Shown here: one piece after another, positions 55,346-64,000 of the stretch | How positions within the stretch are numbered: the stretch's first letter is position 1 | How the letters are laid out: the number at the start of each line of letters is the position of its first letter | Assembly: GCA_964017125.1 (NCBI GenBank) | Contig: OZ024915.1 | Coordinates: forward strand, 15,609,922-15,673,921 | DNA: 64,000 nt | Source: Flabesymbios commensalis | Lineage: Eukaryota > Annelida > Polychaeta > Terebellida > Flabelligeridae | Reading direction: 5' to 3' | Made by a program: the position numbers and the translations under genes | Notes under the pieces: model-generated | Told to the model about the DNA's origin: nothing | The model's database searches: none | Seen by the model: only the letters and a program-made list of their open reading frames with translations

Positions 55346-55463
55346 ACTCTTTTCAATTATTGCTAATTGATGTCACATTTTTATCATTAGCATGTTTAAA
55401 AGGTAGTGTGATAGTAAAAAATGAAAAACTGAATATATTCGGTATCGGCGGTTAAAGGGTTAA
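55223..55463 (+). mobile_element. Family B TTAA MITE, best-kept copy, 241 bp
   Basis: TTAA-CCCTTTAACCGCC at the left and GGCGGTTAAAGGG-TTAA at the right, perfect. Hairpin CACCCACTTGAAGTCGTG against CACAACTTCAAGTGAGTG around CTCGCTGACGCGA. TTAA targets and CCCTTT ends suggest a piggyBac-type parent; Kolobok also targets TTAA. Confidence 0.93.
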
Positions 55464-55689
55464 CCATTTGAATATTTACCAGAGCATGCCACATGGTACC
55501 TCAAAATTTACCGGCATGCCTATACAAAATTGACAAACAAAATAATAACAAATGGTCACTTTTAGTGAGGCTGAGTATTCAAAGATATTACAGGGTTTTT
55601 CTATAATATATGCACATTGTAATCCCTATAAATCATCCATCACGGGATTAAAAGCAATACTGTCAACTGAGATCTGCTGGTTTGATATT

Positions 55690-55752
55690 ACGTAACGATG
55701 TTGCTTTAATGTTGGGCCAGCATTGAAGACACTGGGCCAATATAGTCTTAAC
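55690..55752. mobile_element. Family A centre fragment
   Basis: GTTGCTTTAATGTTGGGCCAGC with CACTGGGCCAATATAG; arms missing. Confidence 0.45.
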
Positions 55753-56395
55753 ACTTTACAACCTCACAATGTATGAAAGCATCATTTTGCATTGACGAAG
55801 AATGAGTCAATTTCTTACACCTACAACAGTTTAAAATAATTTTTTTTATGGAATTGTTTTAATAACAGCAATAATTTTTTTTATTTGGCACCCACTTCAA
55901 GTCATCTTCATCCTCTGTAAGTCGAGAATTGCTATACCAATTCAAGGCTTTTAGTGGATGAAGATGACAATGGTCAATTGAGGCTTCAAAGTGTTAAAAC
56001 ACAAACAAAATACACTTTCCTATAATTTCATCCTCTTTTTGAACTATGATAGTCACAGATAATAAAATGTGCAATATCAGGTGCTTCTATTTGTAAATGG
56101 ACTTGGAATGCAATAGTAAATACTTTGAATTGGAATGAGCTTACAATATATGTTTATCATGTTCTTTTGCTCAAGTGTTCTAAACACGACTTGAAATAAA
56201 AAGTAGCCACTACATGGCTTCTGCATTAGTTGATCATAAATGGAATCATTTCATATATGTACTTGCCCTGTACATCTTGTATTCTACTCGACATGCTAAT
56301 TTTTAATGGATGATTCGTCTGGAATGATTTAGGGTTAGGGAACAGCATCGTTCCTTGAGTGACGATACAACCTAATGTCCCGCTGAATACAGCTA

Positions 56396-56490
56396 GCCCG
56401 GCAAACATGAGGTGCCGAACCCGATGTTTAACATCGCAGACAGTGTAAATAATGAGACCACCAGAGGTTCTACGCTAAGTGTTTGCTGAG
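56396..56490. mobile_element. Family A MITE, worn
   Basis: CCCGGCAAACATGAGGTG at the left, CTAAGTGTTTGCTGAG at the right; the centre is largely lost. Confidence 0.55.
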
Positions 56491-56650
56491 AATTCACAAC
56501 ACAACTTCGGCCACGATTTGATATCTTATAATCTACCAAAAAAGGCTTTCTGATTTGAATCACTAAAAGGACTCCAGAGGACTTGCTACTAATTATTTAG
56601 CTCACCTAGACTAATTAAGAATTCTTGTTATGTGACAAATAACATAATAA

Positions 56651-56717
56651 AGTTATATGAAAGGGTGTATTTGCCACTCTACAAAGTGGCAAATACACCC
56701 TTTCATATCCAAGGTGA
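56651..56717. mobile_element. Family E hairpin element
   Basis: TATATGAAAGGGTGTATTTG pairs perfectly with CAAATACACCCTTTCATAT around CCACTCTACAAAGTGG. The left outer CGTCCCC is lost. Confidence 0.8.
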
Positions 56718-57600
56718 CAATAATTTGTGAACATATTGTAAACAAATATAGTGAGGGAAATTCTAATGATAATATAATCCTGGAAATCAATCAGCTTGGA
56801 ATGCAGTCGAATAACTTCAAGGTTTAACTATAAGGAATCTAAAAATATGATATACATCAAACAAAATATAACATGTTAATGATTTGACAGAATACGGAAT
56901 GACAGCTAGCATGCATGTGTTATCATGATAATATCCCATTAACAATGCCATAATAATAAAACCATGGCATGTTTATAGCAATAAATTTTCACCGACTTAA
57001 CCCTTTCAGGGCGGCGACTATCTTTATATTTTCAGATTATAACTGCATCGGGATTTATGTTCAGACGGTATCTTAAAAAAGCCTAGGTCAAGTTATAGCA
57101 TCAGCAGTGATCAAGTAGATAAAGGAAGACCTAATGGTATCGTCATGATTACAAAGAAATAAAATTATATATAGAGTCAGGTATTATTTGCAAATGATAA
57201 AATAAAATAAAGATAAAATAAAGTTTAGGCCTATGTTTGATTGTAATTTTGCATTTCCTGTATATAGCATTGCACGTGTTAGAAAGTAATGTATTTTCAA
57301 AATATTACTGAATACTTATCAAATTCTCCAGCCCTAAATCTACAAAATACTGTAATGATTCAAAATGTAATGACAGGATATGTCCTCCAATATAACATAT
57401 GTGAGACAGTGTCAATATGTGAAAATTTCCTAGAAAGACAAGTTATATACTATTATACAAACACAATATATTTTAGACCATCTATGGCTCAACATTGGGC
57501 CAATGTCCTCAATATGGTTACAATACGAGGAACGATGTTATCTCACCTAGAAAACAAAGTGCATGAAAATAGACACGGTATGCTTATTAAAACTTGCTTA

Positions 57601-57606
57601 TTTAAT
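57601..57606 (-). terminator. Candidate poly(A) signal of the PH-domain gene
   Basis: ATTAAA on the minus strand about 190 nt after the stop codon. The 3' end is unproven. Confidence 0.3.
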
Positions 57607-57793
57607 ATCACAGTCAGTTTGTCAAGTTATCTTGTTTCTTTTTGCTTACATACACACCGCTACTTTGCTGTGCAAAATAAAAAAGCAGTAGCTGCTGGTG
57701 TTTCAAGTAAGCAGTTGCAGCCGTTTGACTTTTATCACAAGCTACCTATTGAATACAGTACTACAATGAGAAAATACTGGATGCTCTAATATC

Positions 57794-57845
57794 CTAGTCA
57801 GTCTTAACCCATTTGCTGATAGACGTCGAAAATGCTAGGAACCAC
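57794..57845 (-). CDS. PH gene last exon (52 nt): PH2 helix and stop
   Basis: TTTATGCAG acceptor, (R)WFLAFSTSISKWVKTD, stop TAG. The Trp at the start is the PH helix tryptophan. Confidence 0.83.
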
Positions 57846-60800
57846 CTGCATAAAAAAGGACAATTAGCAAAGATTAAAATTTTATGTTGTAATAAATATA
57901 GCTGTGTTAAGTCATTTTAAAAGAAATTTAATGATGAATTTATTTTTCATGTTATCTTTCATAACTCATACATGTTAGATTATAGACCTATTTAATTAAT
58001 TGAGAGCTCATATTCTACTGTTTTAAAGATATATGCCCTACACCAGATGATAAAAAAGTCGGGAGTTTTTGTGATTCAATACCGCTGTCATGGAATAACG
58101 AGTGATGATAACGAATTGTTACCACACCAAGTCATCTCATTCAAATTCTCACCCACTTGGATTTGTGTCTCGCTACCACGACCGTCAACTTCAGGTGAGT
58201 GGAAATAACTCGTAACTTGAGATTAGAATTTGACGTCTGTAGACAGTCTACCCCCCCCCCCCCACTGTAAGAATCAGCATATTTAGGTATTCAAATGAAT
58301 CAGAAAGAGCTAACTAAAACATTTATAGTGATTTCAAATTGAAAAAAAACCTTTGGTCTCCCAAGGTTTTTATAAAAAAAAATCAGCGCTTTAGGGGTTA
58401 AACATAATTACAAACAACTATAGTCGTGCTTAGGGTCAACACGCTGAATTATTTTTGTAGAAAGCATGGAGACCAAAGGGTTTTTTCAATTCGAAATCAT
58501 CATAAATGACTTTGTTAGCTCTTTCCGCTTCATTTGAATACCTATGTTATGGGTCTACAGCCATTAGAAATATTTTACTGTTACAGTGGGGGGATTGACT
58601 TTAGTTGTCAGAATCTGCTGTCTGCAGACGTCAGATTCTGAAGACTAAAGTCGATCCCCGCGCTGTAAGGGTTAAATAAAGACTACCTGAGCATGTCTGT
58701 GTTGTTTTCTGCAAGGACATAAAATTTTCTCATGGTGGTCTCTGGTGGAAGTAGAGTTATACCAAAGGTCTTGTTTTTATACGGTACGCCTTGGCCCACT
58801 GTATAACCATGAAGATGTGCCACTCCTGTTCAAAGAAAATATCAGCTATTATGTCACACCTTTTGCACTTTAAACTTTTACCCACTAAGCTATCTAATTT
58901 AAATTAAAAAGGTATCTAATTTAGGGGCGGGGGCCCTAGGGTAGTGGTTAGCACCGCTGCCTTTCACGTCAGAGTTCGGGGTTCGGTTCCCGGTCTCGGC
59001 GGTTTGAAAGAAACAAAAAATGTTTCTTCCCCATCCACGTGTGAAAGTCAGTATTGTGCGGAGCCTCCGTGACCGAGAGGTAGCGTGCTCGGCCTCAGAC
59101 CGCCAGGGCTCGAATTTCGAATCCTGTGTCTGGAGGACAGTGTCATCTCAATCATCTCACCATCCTCAGGAGGTTCTCCTGGCCCAGTTTAGCCTATATG
59201 TGCACAAAGGTGGCCTAAAGCCCGATTCATTTCATTTTATCTAATTTAAATTTGTGCTCACTTGAAGTTGAATTGATTAGTATAGAGCCCCGAGTGTTAA
59301 ATGCTATGGTCTGTTTGACGATGGAGGATGGTCAAAAATGAAAGTTACCTTTTCGTATCCAGAAAGTGAATTCTCAAGTGATTGTCACAAAATTTTGCAA
59401 CCATTATTAAATAGTCATTTGGCAACAACCCTTAAAATTTCGCAAAATTCCATTTAAGATTTCAAAAGTTAGACCATTTGACATGTGATGCAATTCTGAG
59501 AAAAAAACGGAATGAAGTTAATGGGTTTATACATGTTATAGAGGAGCGTCATAAATAGACAATTACTACATGTCAAATAGTCTAACTTTTTAACTATACA
59601 ATATTTTTTTTACGAAATTTTCAGGATCGATGCCAAATGATTAGAAAATAGGGTTTTACAAAATTTCAGGAAAATCTCTTGAGAATTGACTGACTGGATA
59701 CCGAAAAGCTAGCTTTGATTTTGGACCATCCGCCACCGTCGGACAGACTTTAGGTGCTGTAGACTGAATGATTAATCCACTTACCAAGGGCAGTTGATGA
59801 GTTGAGATCACAGTAATAGTAAAGACAGGCGTCTTTCAGAACACAGTAGCGGCGTTTCCAGGTTCGGAAGCGATTGCCGAGTTTAGTGAGGAATCCGTGA
59901 CAGTCAGGTTGTGTGATGGAGAGCGCGGGTAAGCCAACATTGTGTGTACTCACATCCAGCCATGTCTCCTTCTGTTAAAAGTAACACTATAGTCTTAACC
60001 CCTTAACCCCTCAAAGTCACAACCGCGCATTAAAGCGAGCCCAATACATAAATAGTGAAGAACATAAATTGCCATAGATACCAAATATTTAGGTAAATCA
60101 AGTATCTGCATACTGTAGATCTAGTAATATTCGCAAGGTTTTAATTTTTGCGCATTTCGCGAAGAGGACAAATTCGCGAATTGAAGAATCAAGCGAAAAT
60201 TATTATTATGATAGCGCTGCTAAAGAAAAATGAAAATTCACGAATTCTAAACTTCGTGAAAAGTCCCAAATCCAAAATTCGTGAAAGTTTAAACACACGA
60301 AAATTACCAGATCTACAGAATTCTTAACCCTTACACTGCTGTATACAATTTGCAGCATGTGTGGTTTCCCACTAAGTAATATCTGGCACATTTTTTCTTC
60401 AAAAAAACATATGCTGAACAACTGATATTAAAAGCCATTATATTACAAAATCAGTCAGTCAGCTATCTTTAAAAACGCAAATAGAAAGACACCATAGAAA
60501 AACAAAAGTAATTTTTTTCTTTTTAATTTGAGAATCTACTGCGGTTGGTTTATTTTGGGCAACTATAGTCGCCCATAGCAGTGTGAGGGTTAATATGACT
60601 GCTAAATATTGTCCCTTTATCTACCCCTTACAATTTGCTTTTTGTATAAGCAATGAAAACCAAAGGGTTTTTTTCAATTTGAGATTATATAAATGTCTTA
60701 ATTAGCTCTTTCTGCTTCATGTAAATACCTATGTTATGGGTATGAAGCCATTATAAATAGAATATTTTTTTCAGTGCAGGAAGCCGTCTATATACATCAG

Positions 60801-63372
60801 AATCTGACTTCTTTAGAAGTCAGATTCTGACGTTTAAAGACGGTCCCCGCGCTGAAAAGGTTAAACCTTGTGCTGCTAGGACTGTATACAATACTACTAA
60901 AATTTGTAACATATCTTGTGGTAGATGCTCAGCTAATCAAATAATTCAATTTAGGAGATGTCTATTTTTCATAAATAATATTTTAATTTTTTCAAAGCTG
61001 GAAATTGTGTTACCAATTCCAGTTTCAAGTGAATGAAAAATACTCACAAACAAACAGCAGTACAAGGGTTAATTAAATAATTTCATTTAGAATTGTTTTA
61101 TAAATAAGGAATGAATGAAAAACTGACAATAGAAAAGGACAAGAGTTAGGAATTAAAAAAAATAGCTTTAGTTATTTTTAGGATATTATTAGCTTGCTTT
61201 CTTACTTTCCGGCATGCTGCTGTTGCGGCCATCCCAATAGCACAAGCCCATCTGGAAACAAAATATATCACAATACCTCTCAAGGCACAAAAGTAAACTT
61301 CTCAAGTAGGTATGAAGTAGGAATCACAATATGATGTTTGTACATTTCACAATGTCGATGAACAAGATACTTATCTCTCATTCAATATCTCATATCTAAC
61401 TGCCTGCCACACAAGAAAAAACCTGCAGCTAACTAAATTCAAGCACTTTTAAAAGACATTTAGCTAAAATTAGTTGGTTTTGAGATCCTTAAAAGTGATA
61501 TTAAAAACATGCACCAGCAAAGATGACTACCTGGTAAGAATCATGTGGGAAATGAGCAAGTACTGTTTCAATGCTTTTGTTTTATAAGAAATATAAATGT
61601 CAAGGAAGTTACAATTAGAAGATGTACAATACTAAATATTAAAATACACCTGTGACATCAGTCTATTGTTAAAACCGACTTTTATTTTCATACTGGTCAG
61701 GTCAGGCACAACATACAGGTTTTACTATGACACTGCTTGGCCAATGTTTCTTGGTTTACCATACATGTACTGACTATAAAAATTGCGATTTTATAATTGT
61801 AGAACACCTCATGTACCTATTTGTGTATTTTAATTCAAAGAAAGGACTCAATTGCTATAGATTCGTAGATCTGAATATAATCGGCGCGCAGCGCCTCGTA
61901 CATTCATATCTACGAATCTATCGAATTTCGTTCTTTCTCCTTGACATACTGGGTAACACTGAATATCAGCAGTAATTTGTTTGACTATCTCAGTAAGCAG
62001 AGGGCTGAACACACTACTAAAAGATCAAACATAGCATTCTCACACAAACCTGCTCATGTCTTCCTCATCTTCTGCTTGGAAAACAAATGTTTGCTGTCCG
62101 TATTTCTTCAACTTAAATGCACATTTTCGATTGAATTCTATCGCAGGAAACACAGCATAATTTACCAGCATGATGGCACCGAGTGGATCTATTTCCTACA
62201 AAAATGAATATAGAATGACATTTATCTTAGTCCTATCTGATCTATGTTATAACCCTTGAGGCGATGAAATATTTTTATATGAACCATGGAGACCAAAGGG
62301 GTGTTTTTAATTTGAAATCATCATAAATGTCTTAGTTAGCTCTTTCCACTTCATTTGAATACTTATGTTAGAAGTCTACGGCCATTATAGATGTTTCAAT
62401 TCTTACAGCGCAGAGACCATCTTTATACGTCAGATTCTGACGTATAAAGACGTCCCCGTGCTGTAAGGGAAAATATCATTGATTTCAAATGTAAATTCTA
62501 AACCTAAACTATTTCTAATTGCCTTGACTCACAAGAAGTGAAAGCGAAATGTATCTACGATTAAACATATACACTGAAGATCCATACAAACTAATAGAAA
62601 CAAATAAAATTCAATCATTCTATTCAGATCAGCCAGAGAAAAAAAATTACATTAAAATTTTATGAAACAGTGGAGTTATTTCTGTGTGATATTATACCGT
62701 GTCCTACTAGACACATATATATATCAGTTTTTAAGCAGGTTTTAAACCAAAACGTTCCAAATGTCGTCAATAATTTCACAAAAAAAGCAGACAACTCTCT
62801 CTAATGAATGAATTCAGAGTGGGCCCTAGGGGGTGTACGGGTATGCAGAATGATGAGATGGGACTACAATATATTATTGAACAATTTGGACAAGACAAGA
62901 CAGTGTAGTTGTAGTTTGTAAGTTTCTACTTGGCATATCCTGAAGAGATGGTACAAGAGGCGCAGGGGTGCCTATACACAAATAATATACAAGCACTGGA
63001 ATAAAAAGCTGTCTTCAATCAGACAACTGCAGTGCTCATCATCATCGTACTTCGACACAGACATTGTCGAACCCTCGGCATGCACATAGATGTGCAGCCC
63101 AATGAAACTGAACTCGTCCTTCCCAGATTGTTGGTCGTCTCAGACGATCGGACGGGGTCAATTCCGAGCCCTGAGGGCAAGGGCTAAGTGTTCATTCTAT
63201 ACCTCTGGAGCCTTGTAGTAATACAGACAGTGATCTGGTTTGAGTTCACACCATCTGCGCCGCCACGTGCGTAACAGTCCTGATCCACCCTGCTTTATCA
63301 GGTACCCAGAACAGACGGGAGAATGTGACACAACACGCTCCAAACCAACTCCAAGCTCACACTCATGACGAT
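57794..63372 (-). CDS. Tandem PH-domain protein, C-terminal part (5' partial, six exons)
   Basis: Minus-strand exons 63372-63203, 62195-62050, 61251-61206, 59971-59785, 58825-58687 and 57845-57794 join in phase to 245 visible residues. PH1 is about residues 19-115: GYLIKQGGSGLLRTWRRRW, LYYYKAPE, PLGAIML and TFVFQAEDEEDMSRW, with the invariant helix Trp at 106. PH2 is about 144-243: HGFLTKLGNRFRTWKRRY, LYYYCDLNSSTALG, VAHLHGYTV and FYVLAENNTDMLRW, Trp at 230. Both have a Lys followed by W(K/R)RR, the type of basic pocket that in other PH domains binds phosphoinositides, so a membrane adaptor role is inferred. The protein ends KWVKTD. I do not recognise the exact family; PH1 recalls PLEKHA-type domains. 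The N-terminus lies beyond the window. Confidence 0.9.
58215..58401 (-). mobile_element. Family C MITE in the last PH-gene intron
   Basis: Poly-C, then CACTGTAAGAATCAG, AGGTATTCAAATGAATC, CCTTTGGTCTCCCAAGG and GCGCTTTAGGGGTTAA in inverse order. A B-type hairpin fragment (CACCCACTTGGATTTGTGTC) lies just left at about 58150. Confidence 0.75.
58436..58675 (+). mobile_element. Family C MITE in the last PH-gene intron
   Basis: CAACACGCTGAATTATTT at the left, CGCGCTGTAAGGGTTAA at the right; hairpin GACTTTAGTTGTCAGAATC against GATTCTGAAGACTAAAGTC. It faces the C copy at 58215 in inverse orientation. Confidence 0.88.
58687..58825 (-). CDS. PH gene exon: PH2 middle
   Basis: TTTGAACAG acceptor, (G)VAHLHGYTVGQGVPY to ENNTDML, donor GTAGTC. 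The phase matches both neighbours. Confidence 0.88.
58924..59241 (+). mobile_element. tRNA-type SINE, fullest copy
   Basis: A tRNA-like head GTAGTGGTTAGCACCGCTGC with B box GGTTCGGTTCCCGG, then a second module GACCGAGAGGTAGCGTGC with CTCGAATTTCGAATCC, the conserved body GTCTGGAGGACAGTGTCATC, and the end GGTGGCCTAAAGCCCG with a CATTTCATTTT tail. It lies in the intron between PH-gene exons 4 and 5. Confidence 0.9.
59310..59749. mobile_element. Family H foldback element, diverged
   Basis: GACGATGGAGGATGGTC and GACCATCCGCCACCGTC at the ends. TTCAAAAGTTAGACCATTTG faces CAAATAGTCTAACTTTT. It ends 35 bp from PH-gene exon 4. Confidence 0.78.
59785..59971 (-). CDS. PH gene exon: linker and start of PH2
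   Basis: TTTTAACAG acceptor, KETWLDVSTHNVG linker, then PH2 beta strands 1-3 to STALG; donor GTAAGT. Confidence 0.93.
60112..60320 (+). mobile_element. Family G MITE
   Basis: TA-CTGTAGATCTAGTAATATT at the left, ACCAGATCTACAG at the right; inner GCGAATTGAAGAATCAAGCG and TCACGAATTCTAAACTTCG. Confidence 0.82.
60324..60593. mobile_element. TTAA MITE related to families C/D
   Basis: TTAACCCTTACACTGCTG at the left, TAGCAGTGTGAGGGTTAA at the right, both perfect. The interior has its own small hairpin GGGCAACTATAGTCGCCC and none of the B, C or D stems. Confidence 0.82.
60622..60864 (+). mobile_element. Family C TTAA MITE
   Basis: ACCCCTTACAATTTGC at the left, GCGCTGAAAAGGTTAA at the right; hairpin CATCAGAATCTGACTTC against GAAGTCAGATTCTGACG. 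Confidence 0.85.
60861..61072 (-). mobile_element. Family D TTAA MITE abutting family C
   Basis: TTAAACCTTGTGCTGCTAGG at the left, CAGCAGTACAAGGGTTAA at the right; hairpin AAGCTGGAAATTGTG. It shares its left TTAA with the C copy. Confidence 0.85.
61206..61251 (-). CDS. PH gene micro-exon (46 nt): PH1 C-terminal helix
   Basis: TTTCCAG acceptor. The split Arg codon joins to WACAIGMAATAACRK, which supplies the invariant PH tryptophan; donor GTAAGA. Confidence 0.87.
62050..62195 (-). CDS. PH gene exon: rest of PH1
   Basis: TTTTTGTAG acceptor, EIDPLGAIMLVNYAVF to DEEDMS, donor GTTTGT. In phase on both sides. Confidence 0.9.
62249..62470 (+). mobile_element. Family C MITE, worn ends
   Basis: AACCCTTGAGGCGATG at the left, GTGCTGTAAGGG at the right; hairpin CTTTATACGTCAGATTC against GACGTATAAAG. 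It lies 50 bp from PH-gene exon 2. Confidence 0.82.
62471..63202 (-). other. PH-gene intron, unassigned, with a GC-richer patch
   Basis: Positions 63035-63185 are GC-richer (CTTCGACACAGACATTGTCG, and GTCGTCTCAGACGAT as a small palindrome). No repeat family or exon was recognised. Confidence 0.35.
63203..63372 (-). CDS. PH gene exon: start of PH1
   Basis: TTTAATAG acceptor, then (x)RHECELGVG to LYYYKAPE, donor GTATAG. PH beta strands 1-3. Confidence 0.85.
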
Positions 63373-63599
63373 CTATTAAACATAGTTCGAAATTATTATA
63401 AATCTTTTAGCTTGTAACTGTTTTTAAATAACTGTTTTAAAGTTGGAGAATAAATAAACAATGCCAGCTTTAAATTGATGAGAAATATTAGCTCAATCTC
63501 AAATATCATTTTTAAAAAATTGTATACATGCATTAGCACTTTAATTAGTACCTTATTAACATGATTAAGTGGAAAGTATCCTAAAAATGATTAGCCTCT

Positions 63600-63960
63600 T
63601 TTTTAAAAGTGTGTACGATTTTCACCCAGTTGAAGCTGTTGAGTGCATCAGCAAGACACAATTTTAACAAGGAGAAAAGTCCAACTAAATAGTGGTATTA
63701 ATGTTTAAAAAACATTGACAGTTGAAGCCTTACATTGTACAATTTAAATTTGTACCCACTTTGAAGTTGTGTCCCACTACTGTGACCCACAATTACTTAT
63801 AAATGCACAATTTGAATAAAAACATATGCCAATCTAGCAAATCAAATGCTCAATTCTCCTTCCAATGATTTTGCTTATAGGACAACCAAAAAGGCTAAAA
63901 AGGCTACAGATATAGATAACACTTTGAGCGCCGGTCCCGATTATATTCGGGGTTTTTTCA
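63600..63960. mobile_element. Two worn family B fragments
   Basis: TTTTCACCCAGTTGAAGCTG (63620) and TTTGTACCCACTTTGAAGTT (63749) are B-hairpin left arms. GAGCGCCGGTCCCGATTATA near 63927 recalls the B right end. Confidence 0.5.
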
Positions 63961-64000
63961 TGTTTTTATTAGCATATTAGGTACCAACTTGTAAACATGT

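Noticed and set aside
57289-57789. 166-codon open frame on the plus strand
   Set aside because: It is the longest non-exonic frame but is antisense to the probable 3'UTR of the PH gene, has no recognisable domain and runs through a family A-like centre (ATTGGGCCAATG). AT-rich DNA and chance explain it.
58924-59000. tRNA gene
   Set aside because: The A and B boxes are there, but no cloverleaf with a plausible anticodon arm was seen, and the sequence continues as a repeated SINE.

Overview
The window is eukaryotic DNA: AT-rich, intron-rich, with exons that are small islands in a sea of short non-autonomous transposons. The three genes are animal families. YTHDF is of the undivided invertebrate type rather than a clear vertebrate YTHDF1/2/3, and the repeats (tRNA- and 5S-derived SINEs, many palindromic MITEs) fit a marine invertebrate. 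The phylum cannot be fixed from the sequence alone.

Genes. (1) Positions 1-2096, plus strand: the last four coding exons of a Pumilio-family RNA-binding protein, covering Puf repeats 5-8 and the C-terminus, followed by a probable long 3'UTR. (2) Positions 21965-40469, plus strand: a complete YTHDF m6A-reader gene in five coding exons. It has a 7-codon first exon and an 8-codon last exon, an intact YTH aromatic cage and an unusual glutamine-rich tail. (3) Positions 63372-57794, minus strand: the last six coding exons of a protein ending in two tandem PH domains, with exons down to 46 and 52 nt. YTHDF and the PH gene converge on about 17 kb of non-coding DNA. Two of the three genes are post-transcriptional regulators of mRNA, and human PUM1 and YTHDF2 are also close together on chromosome 1.

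Repeats. The space between exons holds at least eight families of foldback or terminal-inverted-repeat elements. Family A is a 109-bp palindrome with 2-bp target duplications. Families B, C and D share TTAA + CCCTT-type ends but carry different internal hairpins. Families F and H are 320-430-bp foldbacks. Family G has TA target sites. Family E is a small hairpin. There are also hAT-like MITEs, a tRNA-type SINE in several copies and one 5S rRNA-derived SINE. Several insertions are nested, which gives relative ages.

Intron 2 of YTHDF (12.3 kb) and the spacers at 11.5 and 20 kb also carry short tandem arrays of about 145-175-bp units. The arrays differ in sequence, but most share an A(A/G)ATGGCCGCC-like word. 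No LTR element, capsid or envelope element, or intact transposase or reverse transcriptase was recognised.
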